Of a DNA stretch of 64,000 bases, positions 8,377 through 17,790 are shown in pieces. The stretch is from the NCBI GenBank assembly GCA_964591455.1, contig CAZQDZ010000019.1, forward strand, positions 1 through 64,000, in the 5' to 3' direction. The notes under the pieces were generated by a model. It saw nothing but the letters and a program-made list of their open reading frames with translations. It was not told the origin of the DNA and did not search any database. The translations under genes were made by a program, and so were the position numbers. This DNA comes from RFSX01 sp964591455 (lineage in GTDB: Bacteria; Bacteroidota; Bacteroidia; Chitinophagales; Saprospiraceae). Positions within the stretch are counted from its first letter, which is position 1. Each line of letters opens with the position of its first letter.

Positions 8377-10395
8377 ATGCGCTCCTATATTTTCATCTTG
8401 TTTACTATTCTTAGCCTGTGTACAGTGTTTGTCCGATGTGTGCCTGAATCAGGTAAGGTCCTTACAGAGGTTACGCTTACCCATGGAACTCTTACCTTTC
8501 AAGAAGTGATAAACCATCAAGCTGCTAGTGATATAGATAGTTTAGTGAGATTATTGGATTCTAATGATCCTACAATCAGATACCTCGCTGCCAGATCATT
8601 TGCCTCCATTCCTGCGCCTTCTGCATTAGCTAAACTGCATTCCATGCTCGATGATCCTGTAATCAAGGTAAGGTCTATGGTGGCTTATGCCTTAGGGCAA
8701 CAAGGAAATTCAGAATCAGAACAAGCGCTGATAGCAGGATTCAGACAGCGGGACACCATGTCTGTGGATAATGCAGCCAATGGTGCGGTACTAACGGCGT
8801 TAGGTAAAATTTCAAATCAGAACATAGCGTCTTTTATTGCCTCAGCAGAAGGATATAGAGAACAGGATACCTTACTTATAGAAGGTCAAATGAAAAGCCT
8901 ATATCAGTTTGGTCTAAGAGGGATATCAGATCCTGACATTATCCAAAGGGCCGTAGATGCCGTTAGAAATCCAACATATACTGACTTAGCAAGGTTATAT
9001 GCTGCTCACTTCCTCGCTAGAACCCAAAACCTTAATATAGATAAAGTCAAGTTCCAGATTGCGGAAGCTTTTGTAGATGAAAGTGATTCTTATATAAAAA
9101 TGGCATTAGCTACAGCGCTTAAGAATACGTCTGATTCGGAAATACTTACAACCTTATTGTCGCAAATGTCATTGGAACAAGACTATAGAGTCAAGTGCAA
9201 TATCCTAGCAAGTCTGAGCAGTTATGAGCATGAATTAGTTCTACCTACTATCCTGGAAGCTCTAAGGTCTGATAATATCCATATTGCTAGAAAAGCAGCA
9301 GACTATGTAGCTACTAACGGCACACCTGCTGATGCTTATAAATACAGAGATGTAGCCAAAGACAGTATCCCTACCCCAATAAAAACAGCTATATATGAGA
9401 GTGTATTCAAACTATTACCTCATTACTATGAGAAAACCAAAAATGCCACCCGCTGGCAAGTTCAGCAAGCGTTGGCTAGCGAGACCAACCTTTATGGCAA
9501 AATCGGATATCTAAAAGCATTAGGGTATGACCCCTCTAATAGCAAATATCTACTATCCTACGCAGACACGACCACAAATGTTATCGTAAAGACTGCGGCC
9601 TTAGAAGCCTTGGGAACCATCCTATCTCATAAAGATTTTAATGCCATTCATCAGACGCTAGCAAGATCCACAAGACGAAAGATATTAGCATTCATACAAG
9701 AACAAATGGCGCTCAATGATGAGGGTCTGACTGGTGTTGGAGCTGATATAATAGCAAATCCAGAAAGTCAATTAAAGCCACTTATAGATTCTACAAACTT
9801 TCTTAAGGATGCATTGGCAGGTCTCAAAGCACCACAACAACTGGAAAGTATCCATGCAGTAGAAAAAGCCTTGGCTCATGTGAGGGGTGTCAATAAACCA
9901 ATCTTAACTCAAGCCACCACATTTAAACCCATAAATTGGAATAAAATGCAGGAGGTAACAGATAAAACCAAAGCCATAGTCAAAACCACAAGGGGATTAT
10001 TCACTATTAGTTTTTATCCTAGTGAATCCCCGGAATCTGTTCAGAATTTCATCTCTTTAGCGGAGAATGATTATTTTGATAATATGTTATTTCACAGGGT
10101 CGTACCCAATTTTGTGATTCAGACTGGAAGCCCTCGTGGAGACAATTATGGTGGGGCGGATTATGTAATTCATTCAGAATTAGGCCCAAGGTGTTATGAC
10201 GAGGAAGGCTATGTGGGCATGGCTTCAGCAGGGCCCAATACTGAGTCTACTCAGTGGTTTGTAACCCACTCACCCACTCCTCACCTCAATGGCCGATATT
10301 CAATTTTTGGAAAGGTAACAGAAGGGATGGACGTTGTGCATAATATCCAAGTAGGAGATAAGATTACAGACATCATCATCTCTCATTTAAAATAA
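8377..10395 (+). CDS. HEAT-repeat protein with C-terminal cyclophilin-type peptidyl-prolyl isomerase
   Basis: A 672-residue fusion. An N-terminal hydrophobic segment with Cys21 suggests export, possibly as a lipoprotein, though the residue before the Cys is Arg. Residues about 50-330 are HEAT-like helical repeats (for example SNDPTIRYLAARSFASIPAPSALAKL), and more helical repeats continue to about 520. Residues 531-672 are a cyclophilin domain: LFHRVVPNFVIQTGSPRGDN, then GYVGMASAGPNTESTQWFVT and LNGRYSIFGKV. The catalytic Arg lies in FHRV. Proline isomerisation of exported proteins in the periplasm is the likely reaction, with the HEAT array as a binding scaffold. gcvT follows after 25 nt. Confidence 0.88.
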   Translation: MRSYIFILFTILSLCTVFVRCVPESGKVLTEVTLTHGTLTFQEVINHQAASDIDSLVRLLDSNDPTIRYLAARSFASIPAPSALAKLHSMLDDPVIKVRSMVAYALGQQGNSESEQALIAGFRQRDTMSVDNAANGAVLTALGKISNQNIASFIASAEGYREQDTLLIEGQMKSLYQFGLRGISDPDIIQRAVDAVRNPTYTDLARLYAAHFLARTQNLNIDKVKFQIAEAFVDESDSYIKMALATALKNTSDSEILTTLLSQMSLEQDYRVKCNILASLSSYEHELVLPTILEALRSDNIHIARKAADYVATNGTPADAYKYRDVAKDSIPTPIKTAIYESVFKLLPHYYEKTKNATRWQVQQALASETNLYGKIGYLKALGYDPSNSKYLLSYADTTTNVIVKTAALEALGTILSHKDFNAIHQTLARSTRRKILAFIQEQMALNDEGLTGVGADIIANPESQLKPLIDSTNFLKDALAGLKAPQQLESIHAVEKALAHVRGVNKPILTQATTFKPINWNKMQEVTDKTKAIVKTTRGLFTISFYPSESPESVQNFISLAENDYFDNMLFHRVVPNFVIQTGSPRGDNYGGADYVIHSELGPRCYDEEGYVGMASAGPNTESTQWFVTHSPTPHLNGRYSIFGKVTEGMDVVHNIQVGDKITDIIISHLK

Positions 10396-10420
10396 TTTAA
10401 TCTTTATTGGAAATATAGAA

Positions 10421-11512
10421 ATGAAAGAAACACCATTAACCGCACTGCACGTAACATTAGGTGCCAGAATGATGCCCTTTGCTGGTTACAATATGCCAGT
10501 GAGTTATACCACTATCAATGAAGAACATAAGGCAGTGAGGACAGCAGCTGGTCTATTTGACGTATCCCATATGGGCCAATTCTTTCTACAAGGTGAGAAG
10601 GCATTGGAATTGATACAAAAGATCAGCTCTAATGATGCCTCCACCCTAGCTGTAGGTCAGGCGCAGTATAGTTGCCTCCCTAATGACACAGGAGGAATCA
10701 TAGATGATCTGATTATCTATAGGACTAACGATAACGAATATATGCTGGTAGTCAATGCAAGCAATATAGACAAAGATCTAAGTTGGATACAAAACGCCAA
10801 TGACCTCGGGGTTACTATAACCAACAAGTCTGATAATATGGCCCTTCTTGCACTTCAAGGCCCTAAATCTTCAGACATATTACAAAAATTGACTTCTGTG
10901 AAAGTAAGCCAAATCCCCTTCTATTATTTTGCAAATGGAGAGGTAGCCGATGTCAAAGATGTTATTATATCAGCAACTGGATATACTGGATCTGGTGGTT
11001 ATGAATTATATCTAAATAACCAAGATGCCGTCCATATTTGGAAAGCGCTGATGGAAGCAGGCGCTGAAGAAGGCATTCGTCCAGTTGGACTAGGTGCCCG
11101 TGATACGCTTCGCTTAGAAATGGGATACTGTCTCTATGGCAATGATATCAACAGCGAAACCTCTCCATTAGAAGCCGGACTTGGGTGGATCACCAAAACA
11201 ACTAAGGAAACAGACTTTTTCTCAAAGTCCATTTTTGTATCTCAGAGGGAGGAAGGCCTCTCCAAGAAGCTGATAGGATTCGTCGTAGATAATAAGAGAG
11301 TACCAAGAAATGGGTATGATATAGTAGATGAAAATGGCTCAACCATAGGAACAGTCACCTCAGGCACTATGTCCCCTAGTCTAGGTATCCCTATCGGTCT
11401 GGGTTATGTAAAAAAGGCCTATTCAAAAAAAGGCAAATCGATAGGGATTAAAATCAGAAATAAAGTGATGCAAGCTAAAGTGGTGAAATTGCCATTCTAT
11501 ATGAACAAATAA
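10421..11512 (+). CDS. gcvT: Aminomethyltransferase, glycine cleavage system T protein
   Basis: Transfers the methylene group from aminomethylated H protein to tetrahydrofolate and releases ammonia. At 363 residues it has the usual GcvT length. The N-terminus TALHVTLGARMMPFAGYNMPVSY, the FDVSHMGQF block, ALQGPKS, TGYTGSGGYELY and GLGARDTLRLEMGYCLYGNDI are all diagnostic. The C-terminal barrel region has VTSGTMSPSLGIPIGLGYV. gcvH and gcvP are not in the window, as is common in this phylum where the genes are dispersed. No glycine riboswitch fits in the 25-nt gap upstream. Confidence 0.95.
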   Translation: MKETPLTALHVTLGARMMPFAGYNMPVSYTTINEEHKAVRTAAGLFDVSHMGQFFLQGEKALELIQKISSNDASTLAVGQAQYSCLPNDTGGIIDDLIIYRTNDNEYMLVVNASNIDKDLSWIQNANDLGVTITNKSDNMALLALQGPKSSDILQKLTSVKVSQIPFYYFANGEVADVKDVIISATGYTGSGGYELYLNNQDAVHIWKALMEAGAEEGIRPVGLGARDTLRLEMGYCLYGNDINSETSPLEAGLGWITKTTKETDFFSKSIFVSQREEGLSKKLIGFVVDNKRVPRNGYDIVDENGSTIGTVTSGTMSPSLGIPIGLGYVKKAYSKKGKSIGIKIRNKVMQAKVVKLPFYMNK

Positions 11513-11641
11513 GTAGTAGACCATCAAATCTATCAGTTGAAAGACAACCATTTCAATAAAAATTTGTTTTAACACAAGGACTTTCAACAATTAAGCAATG
11601 TATCTATTGACATTGTGTTGATAATCTATTCAGGTGGATTC

Positions 11642-12142
11642 ATGGAAATACAAAACGCAAAAGAACAGTTTATAAACACTTGGGGAGAACTTGGGTGTAA
11701 CTGGGGAATTTGTAGAACCATGGGCCATATCCATGCTTTATTACTCATCAGTCCTGATTTAATGTCTGCTGAGGAGATTATGAGTGAGCTCAAAATCTCT
11801 AGAGGCAATGCCAATATGAATTTAAGAGCTCTAATCGATTGGGGCTTGGTGTATCGTAAATCTAAGCCAGGAGAGCGGAAGGATTTCTATGAAGCTGAAA
11901 AGGATTTTTGGAATGTGTTTAGAAAAACGCTAAAAAAGCGGAAGGAAAAAGAGCTTGGTCCAATGTTGTCTATGCTCAGTAAATTCAGCGAAGTAGAAGC
12001 GACTTGCGCACATTCATCAGAATTCAAAAATGTTGTCAATAATTTAGATTCTATTTCAAGAGCGGCGGATAATGCTTTGGAAAAATTACTTAATTCAGAA
12101 TCTAATCTACTGCTCAATACCTTTGTCAAGGTCATGAGATAA
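11642..12142 (+). CDS. GbsR/MarR-type transcriptional regulator
   Basis: A 166-residue winged-helix regulator of the GbsR branch of the MarR family. The N-terminal block (FINTWGELGCNWGICRTMGHIHALLL) and the recognition region (SAEEIMSELKISRGNANMNLRALIDWGLVYR) are typical; the wing region follows with KSKPGERKDFYEAE. GbsR-type proteins in other bacteria control glycine betaine uptake or synthesis, but no such genes lie nearby, so the target is unknown. ATG 11642 is chosen because AGGTGG lies just upstream and the alternative TTG 11615 adds residues without family resemblance. It converges on the Smr gene. Confidence 0.85.
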   Translation: MEIQNAKEQFINTWGELGCNWGICRTMGHIHALLLISPDLMSAEEIMSELKISRGNANMNLRALIDWGLVYRKSKPGERKDFYEAEKDFWNVFRKTLKKRKEKELGPMLSMLSKFSEVEATCAHSSEFKNVVNNLDSISRAADNALEKLLNSESNLLLNTFVKVMR

Positions 12143-12147
12143 GCAAT

Positions 12148-12166
12148 TAGCTAACGTTCTTAGCTA
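12148..12166. terminator. Small hairpin between convergent genes
   Basis: TAGCTAA (12148-12154) and TTAGCTA (12160-12166) make a 7-bp stem with a 5-nt loop between the GbsR and Smr stop codons. The AT-rich stem and lack of a long T run make it at best a weak bidirectional terminator. Confidence 0.3.
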
Positions 12167-12655
12167 CTTTAAATGTACTTCTACCGCTCCTCCATCATGA
12201 ATGTCAAAGTAAATCTTGACTGAGGGCCGTCCTTTTAATTCATGTATTACTTCTGATTTCAATACGCCTCTGCCTTTGCCATGGATTATGGTCAATATTC
12301 TGGCGCCTTTACTCTCTGCTTCATCTAAAAACTGAGCCAAAGTCTGCTTTTGATAAGATAAAATCCGAATCGGTAATTCATTAGCTAAGTGAGGTGCTAA
12401 GGTTACGATGTGTAGGTCAATACTAGATTTAAATTCATGAAAAGTGGGTGATTCAGATGGCGCTTCTTCAAAATAAATAGGGTTCACGGATTCTGGCTCA
12501 GTATATAGTTCCAAATTAGAAGAAGAGACTAAGAATATCATATCTGCTACCTGTATTCTTGCACGTTTGCCTTTAAGGCCTTTAAATAAACCAACTCTAC
12601 CACTACTAATTATTCGACATTTATCACCAACCCACAATGATTTTATATCTACCAT
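12164..12655 (-). CDS. Smr-domain protein (MutS2 C-terminal-like)
   Basis: 163 residues. The C-terminal half is a small MutS-related (Smr) domain: the start motif SSIDLHIVTLAPHLANEL and the conserved IIHGKGRGVLKSEV loop near residue 125. Smr domains bind branched or structured nucleic acid and some cut it. The N-terminal half (VGDKCRIISSGRVGLFKGLKGKRARIQVAD) resembles a small beta-barrel, as found in related Bacteroidota proteins. There is no MutS core, so this is a free-standing Smr protein. ATG 12655 is preferred over a TTG one codon earlier. Its precise role is unknown. Confidence 0.8.
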   Translation of the reverse strand: MVDIKSLWVGDKCRIISSGRVGLFKGLKGKRARIQVADMIFLVSSSNLELYTEPESVNPIYFEEAPSESPTFHEFKSSIDLHIVTLAPHLANELPIRILSYQKQTLAQFLDEAESKGARILTIIHGKGRGVLKSEVIHELKGRPSVKIYFDIHDGGAVEVHLK

Positions 12656-12656
12656 C

Positions 12657-12691
12657 AAATAAAAAAGACTCTACCATTACAGTAGAATCTT
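12657..12691 (-). terminator. Probable terminator downstream of the M50-like gene
   Basis: On the minus strand an interrupted stem of AAGA/TCTAC with GTAGA/TCTT (one mismatch) is followed by TTTTTTATTT. It lies between the M50-like gene and the Smr gene and overlaps the start region of the latter. Confidence 0.5.
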
Positions 12692-12708
12692 ACTTTTAGT
12701 TTATGAAA

Positions 12709-12724
12709 CCCAATACGTATTGGG
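12709..12724. repeat. 16-bp perfect palindrome
   Basis: CCCAATACGTATTGGG is a perfect 8+8 dyad in the 200-nt gap between the Smr and M50-like genes. It could be an operator for the Smr gene (about 55-70 nt before its start) or a chance dyad. Nothing else is visible in the gap apart from the hairpin at 12657-12691. Confidence 0.4.
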
Positions 12725-12855
12725 AATAGCATAAAGATAATCAAAATCAGTTTTAAGAAGCGAAAGCACTAAATAATATTTACTGTCTTGGAATAAATAT
12801 TTGTTAGTTATGTTGAAAACGTTCTCAAATACTTGGATGCTGTTAAGGGTTTACC

Positions 12856-13557
12856 CTATAATTCAGTGTGATTGTCACTATAAGGGTCAGATTTGAGCAA
12901 CATTTTAAGATTGAATAGAAGTAATAGAATCGCAATTCCGAGCCATACATACATCCATACCTGAGCAGGAAGTACCACCATGACCTCTTCATAAGCTTTC
13001 AAGTCCGAGGTAGGGCCAACATTGAAATCCTGTATGATATAGAGGACACTTGCCAAGCCTAAGAACATCAGTAATTCTGAACCAAAGTTGGTTTTCATCA
13101 TGATGAAGGCAAAAACCAATGAAAACCCAATCAATACACAGGTTGTATAGACCGAATTAAACCAAACAAATCCAGTCACTATCATAGAAAGAATAACAAT
13201 GCCCAACATCGGTTTGACCATTTTCTTGCCTTTTGCCCCTATGTAGAATAGTACGTTGCCAAAGAGGGCACTCCCTAAATAGCCACCCATTATGGTTATC
13301 GCACGATTACCGCCCATAGACTTAGTGAAGCCACTGCCATCAGCATTAATCTGGACATCCAAGACTGATCCACCTGTAATTACTGCACCTATCGCATGTC
13401 CAAATTCGTGTAGAAAAGTGACGAATAGTCGCACTGGATAGAGGATTTTCCATCCTAATTCACCACCATAAAAGCTAAGACCACCGTACATGCCTAGCAT
13501 AATAATCATCCGTAATAGAATACTTCCTCGCATATTTATGACTGATTGTGATTCCAA
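12856..13557 (-). CDS. M50-like membrane zinc metalloprotease
   Basis: A 233-residue membrane protein with the metalloprotease motif HEFGH in FVTFLHEFGHAIGAVITGG (roughly residues 45-65), which supplies two zinc-binding His and the catalytic Glu. A glycine-rich stretch (TIMGGYLGSALFGNVLFYIG) follows, as in the M50B-like family. At least five further hydrophobic segments are visible up to the C-terminus. Family members cut within or near the membrane; the substrate is unknown. ATG 13557 is used; an ATG nine codons in (13533) is also possible. The gene is divergent from the polysaccharide cluster, with 47 nt between the starts. Confidence 0.8.
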   Translation of the reverse strand: MESQSVINMRGSILLRMIIMLGMYGGLSFYGGELGWKILYPVRLFVTFLHEFGHAIGAVITGGSVLDVQINADGSGFTKSMGGNRAITIMGGYLGSALFGNVLFYIGAKGKKMVKPMLGIVILSMIVTGFVWFNSVYTTCVLIGFSLVFAFIMMKTNFGSELLMFLGLASVLYIIQDFNVGPTSDLKAYEEVMVVLPAQVWMYVWLGIAILLLLFNLKMLLKSDPYSDNHTEL

Positions 13558-13604
13558 TTTATCAAATTCTCTTCACTCATCCTGTTAAAGCTTAAAAGGC
13601 CTAA

Positions 13605-15062
13605 ATGCGTAGCTTTGAAGATATTACTAAAGGCATCAAACACTTGCAAGTAAAGTTCACAAAAAATATATTGCTTTTACTAGGTATCAACCTGCTCATT
13701 AAACCAATATATGTGCTCGGTATAGATGCTAAGATACAAGATGTACTTGGGGATGAATCCTATGGTATATTCTTCGCTCTCTATAATTTCAGTTTCCTTT
13801 TCCAGATCCTCCTGGATATGGGAATTCATAATTATAACTCTAAGCATGTTTCCCAAAACAACGAGACTGTGGCCAGTCATTTTGCCAATGTGCTCGGTCT
13901 TAAGATTGTATTGACACTAGTCTATTTTATCATTTTGATGTCTGTTGGTCGTTTGCTCGGATATCCTATGGAATATCTCAGATTGTTATGGCCTATAGGA
14001 CTTATCATGGCCTTACTGACCTTCTATCAGTATATCAGAAGTCATTTTTCCGCCTTGGCATCTTACGCCACAGAGAGTTGGCTTTCAGCGCTGGACAAGT
14101 TGCTCATGATATTTTTTATAGGATACTATCTATATGCTTTGAAGTCCATCACAATAGAAAAGTTTATTTGGAGTCAGGTGATTGCAATTTCGATTGCCAT
14201 TGTGATTGCCCTGGTTTTACTTAGCCAGAAATTCAAACTTAGTATCCGATTTAATCATATTGAATTTCGAAATATTCTCAAAAAGAGTATACCCTTCGCC
14301 CTCGTCATTTTTCTCATGTCTATGTATACGCGTATGGATGGGGTGATGCTAGAACGTATGCTTAAGGATGGTGGCACAGCTGCAGGCAAATATGCCCGTG
14401 GATTCAGATTAATGGATGCAGCTAATATCATAGGTTATCTATTTGCTGTCCTACTGATACCCATGTATGCTCGTCAGCTTAAAGATAAGATGGCGGTCAG
14501 TCCATTAGTACGCAAAGCTGCCGGTATCTTACTATCCATTGCTACGCCAATAACAGCACTCTGCTGGTGGTATGCTTCAGATATTATGCACCTGATATAT
14601 AGTGACATAGATTACGGGCATATAGAAATATTCAGACTGCTTATGATTTGTTTTTGGGCTATGAGCTTATCATATGTTTTTGGTTCTTTGATTTCAGCTT
14701 CTGGACAATTTAAAGAACTGAATAAGCTTCTGATAGCAGGAATCATCGTCAATTGGAGTTTGAACCTTTACTTGATTCCCAAGATGCAGGCACAGGGGGC
14801 AGTCATAGCCACCTTGGCTACACAGTATCTCGTATTCATAGGCCAGGTTATCATAACGTTCAAGAAGTTTGATTTATCTATTCATAGGCGTTTTGGTGCC
14901 AAAATGCTCTGTTTTATACTCTTGACTGCACTTATTACCTATAGTGTATACAATTTTCTATCATTGCATTGGATGCTAGAGGCGGTTATAGCCGTAAGTT
15001 TGTCGCTTGTTGTATCATTTTTGCTAAGGTTTATGCGTTTAGACTTAGCAAACGAAAACTAA
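13605..15062 (+). CDS. Wzx-type polysaccharide flippase
   Basis: A 485-residue polytopic membrane protein of the MATE-like polysaccharide exporter family, with about 12-14 hydrophobic segments. Family-like stretches include GDESYGIFFALYNFSFLFQILLDMG near residue 50, MYTRMDGVMLERM near 240 and the late block SASGQFKELNKLLIAGIIVNWSLNLYLIP. It would flip lipid-linked sugar repeat units across the inner membrane. The genes behind it (chain length regulator, then polymerase/ligase) support a Wzx/Wzy-type export route. No glycosyltransferase is next to it. Confidence 0.85.
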   Translation: MRSFEDITKGIKHLQVKFTKNILLLLGINLLIKPIYVLGIDAKIQDVLGDESYGIFFALYNFSFLFQILLDMGIHNYNSKHVSQNNETVASHFANVLGLKIVLTLVYFIILMSVGRLLGYPMEYLRLLWPIGLIMALLTFYQYIRSHFSALASYATESWLSALDKLLMIFFIGYYLYALKSITIEKFIWSQVIAISIAIVIALVLLSQKFKLSIRFNHIEFRNILKKSIPFALVIFLMSMYTRMDGVMLERMLKDGGTAAGKYARGFRLMDAANIIGYLFAVLLIPMYARQLKDKMAVSPLVRKAAGILLSIATPITALCWWYASDIMHLIYSDIDYGHIEIFRLLMICFWAMSLSYVFGSLISASGQFKELNKLLIAGIIVNWSLNLYLIPKMQAQGAVIATLATQYLVFIGQVIITFKKFDLSIHRRFGAKMLCFILLTALITYSVYNFLSLHWMLEAVIAVSLSLVVSFLLRFMRLDLANEN

Positions 15063-15087
15063 GGTCTTACTAAAACATCCCTACTGA

Positions 15088-16167
15088 ATGAGTCAAAACG
15101 AAAATCTGCTGGATGTAGTCACTTTGTTATATAAGTGGAAAACGTACATTCTCGGCGCAGGTTTTATAGCTGCAGTCCTTACTGCAGGCGCCTCCTTGAC
15201 ATTAGATAATTACTACGAAGCCAGCACCTTATTCTATGCGGCCAGTCCAGACTTATCTGATCCTGTGCCTGTTGGTCCTACTAATCACCGGAAATACATC
15301 TATGGATCCGGAGAGGATATGGATCGATTATTCTCCATATCCAAATCTAACTCGCTTAAAAATTATCTCACTGAGAAATTCAATCTCTATGACCACTATG
15401 AAATAGACAGGAATGCAGAGCTTGCTCGCCACAAATTAAATCTCAAACTCAATAAGCTATACACAGCGGACAAGACCAAATATGATGCGATTAGACTTTC
15501 TGTAGAAGACAAGGATCCTGATTTTGCAGCAGCGGTAGCTAATGTAGCAAGAGATAAAATAAATGAATTAGCTCAGGATGTCATTAAGGCCAGCTTCCAA
15601 AAAAGGCTCTCTGCATTCCAAAATGTTCAGGCTAAAAAACAAGATGAGTATAATCTTCTAATTGATAGCTTGATGAAGGTGAAACAAAAGTATGGCATCT
15701 TTAGTAGTGATACTCAAGGAGAAGCTTATGGCTCTAGTTTGGTCAAGGCAGAAGGTGAAGTACTCAAGGCAGAGGGCGCCCTTTCTATATTACGCAACAC
15801 ACCGGGAATAGAAGAAGATTCCATAGCTAAGATTCAAGCCAAAAAATTAGGGTATGAAAAACTCCTAGTCAAACTGAAAAAAGATGTCGCCAATTTCAAT
15901 TTGGGTCATCCTATCGTCAAGTACCTAGAAAGATCTACCAGAGATTTGGGGGCACAATTAACTTTAAGCCAATTACAAATTTCTTCTCTCAAAGAAGCTT
16001 ATGAAGCAGACTTTGCCGCCATACATATAATAGAACATGCAGAATCTCCTCCCTACAAATCCAGACCTAAGCGGTCTATTCTTGTGATAATGGTAGCTGG
16101 GATAACCTCTTTGTTGATGTGCTTGTGGGTATTAATAAGAGATCAGTTCAAAAAAATGAAGTCCTAA
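15088..16167 (+). CDS. Wzz-type chain-length determinant / polysaccharide co-polymerase
   Basis: 359 residues with the classic two-membrane-helix layout: one near residues 17-37 (TYILGAGFIAAVLTAGASLT) and one near 326-350 after a proline-rich SPPYKSRPKRS stretch. The region between them is periplasmic and contains helical, coiled-coil-like sequence (about 160-310). This is the Wzz / BY-kinase-activator fold that sets polymer length. It lacks a fused tyrosine kinase domain. Gaps of 25 and 12 nt to its neighbours suggest one operon with the flippase and polymerase. Confidence 0.85.
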   Translation: MSQNENLLDVVTLLYKWKTYILGAGFIAAVLTAGASLTLDNYYEASTLFYAASPDLSDPVPVGPTNHRKYIYGSGEDMDRLFSISKSNSLKNYLTEKFNLYDHYEIDRNAELARHKLNLKLNKLYTADKTKYDAIRLSVEDKDPDFAAAVANVARDKINELAQDVIKASFQKRLSAFQNVQAKKQDEYNLLIDSLMKVKQKYGIFSSDTQGEAYGSSLVKAEGEVLKAEGALSILRNTPGIEEDSIAKIQAKKLGYEKLLVKLKKDVANFNLGHPIVKYLERSTRDLGAQLTLSQLQISSLKEAYEADFAAIHIIEHAESPPYKSRPKRSILVIMVAGITSLLMCLWVLIRDQFKKMKS

Positions 16168-16179
16168 TCAGGCAGTTTT

Positions 16180-17637
16180 ATGTCCTTGTCAAGGTCTGAT
16201 ATAAAAGCTGCTTTTCCTCTGGAGCATAAGCTGTTCCTTGCCTTTGCAAGTCTTATTATTCTGAGTGGTATTATAAGCACATTGATATACAACCCAATGC
16301 CCATGGTCATTCCCATCGGTATACTGTATGCCTATTTTTGTATACAACATCCTAAAGGCCTCTTCTACCTTTTCTTTATAATTTTGCCATTCTCAGTGGA
16401 GGTTTCTTTGGGCAGTTTAGGCACAGATCTTCCTACAGAACCAATGATGGCCACTATGGTAGGATTAGTCCTATTGTATCTAATTACAAGAGGCCATACC
16501 CTAGACAAAAGAATCGTCACACATCCCATATCGTTGCTTCTCATTTTGCATATGGCTTGGATAGCTTTAACCGGACTGGCTTCTACTTATCCACTTATCT
16601 CATTTAAGTATTTGTTGGCCAAAGTTTGGTATGTGATCCCTTTCTACTTTTTTCCGCTTATGATTATGAAGAGTAGAAGTGAATTTGAGCTGATATTTAG
16701 AAGGATGGCGCCATTTGTACTGCTCGCCATCTTGTATGTGACAATGCGGCATGCAGGCAAAGGTTTTTCTTTTGCAAGTTCTGATTTTGTAGTCCGACCT
16801 ATATTCAGAAATCCGGTTAACTATGGCATTATGCTACTGGTATTTATACCATATTATGTCTATCTGATAAAGCATCAATTTAAGACTTGGCCGCTACTAC
16901 GATATATGATGTTAGGTGCTTTGCTTATAGGCATCTATTTCAGCTATACACGAGCTGCTCAGATGGCCTTGGTACTGGCCGTTATTTTCTATTTTATCAT
17001 ATCATGGAAACTCCTAAAAATTGCCATTCTTACTGCTTTGATTGCGGTGCTTGGGCTTGCAGCATTTCTTACCGTTGATAGCAATTATTTAAATTACTCT
17101 CCAGATTTCGAAAAGACCATCACACACCAGAAATTCGACAACTTGCTAGAGGCAACATCTAAGCTAGAAGACATCTCCACAGTAGAAAGATTCTATAGGT
17201 GGATAGCTGGAGCACATATGGTGAAGGAAAAACCAATAACCGGTTTTGGACCTGCGACATTCTACTCTAACTATCGACCATACACAGTGAGTAGTTTCGA
17301 AACATATGTCAGTGATAATCCTGAGAAATCTGGTATTCATAATAACTATCTGATGGTTACTGTAGAACAAGGTGTGCCAGGGCTAATTATTATGCTATGC
17401 CTTACATTCATACCACTGTTAATAGGAGAAAGGGTCTTTCATCTTTTGACTGATCCAGCAGATAAAGGACTATTAATAGCCGCCATGACTTGCCACTTCC
17501 TCATCAGTCTTACCCTCTTTATGAATGAACTTCTGGAAGCAGATAAGATAGGTCCTTTCTATTTTTTGAGTGCTGCCATTATTTGCTTTTTTGCTATCCA
17601 AAATGGAAACTCCTATAAGAGCAAGCCAGCCTCCTAA
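16180..17637 (+). CDS. O-antigen ligase / Wzy-type polymerase
   Basis: 485 residues, about 11-12 membrane segments. The Wzy_C signature is seen: FSYTRAAQMALVLAVIFYF in the middle, then a large periplasmic loop with ITGFGPATFYSNY and the HNNYLMVTVEQGVPGLI motif, whose His is important in WaaL/Wzy proteins. It either polymerises repeat units or ligates glycan to a carrier; the families cannot be separated by eye. Its position after Wzx and Wzz favours a polymerase. The gene is probably translated from ATG 16180, 12 nt after the Wzz stop. Confidence 0.85.
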   Translation: MSLSRSDIKAAFPLEHKLFLAFASLIILSGIISTLIYNPMPMVIPIGILYAYFCIQHPKGLFYLFFIILPFSVEVSLGSLGTDLPTEPMMATMVGLVLLYLITRGHTLDKRIVTHPISLLLILHMAWIALTGLASTYPLISFKYLLAKVWYVIPFYFFPLMIMKSRSEFELIFRRMAPFVLLAILYVTMRHAGKGFSFASSDFVVRPIFRNPVNYGIMLLVFIPYYVYLIKHQFKTWPLLRYMMLGALLIGIYFSYTRAAQMALVLAVIFYFIISWKLLKIAILTALIAVLGLAAFLTVDSNYLNYSPDFEKTITHQKFDNLLEATSKLEDISTVERFYRWIAGAHMVKEKPITGFGPATFYSNYRPYTVSSFETYVSDNPEKSGIHNNYLMVTVEQGVPGLIIMLCLTFIPLLIGERVFHLLTDPADKGLLIAAMTCHFLISLTLFMNELLEADKIGPFYFLSAAIICFFAIQNGNSYKSKPAS

Positions 17638-17790
17638 GGGTATTCCAATAGCATCGCTTCATGGTTATCCCCCATTCTCATCGCCTACCCATTATTTCTT
17701 TCTATTCAATAAACTAATTATTGATTTCATTCGTATTTATGTTGTGGAGATGAAGAAGTTGTTTTGTGTTAACCATTAAAAACTAATTCT

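Noticed and set aside
17570..17779. 69-codon plus-strand frame after the polymerase gene
   Set aside because: It overlaps the end of the polymerase gene in another frame and shows no domain.
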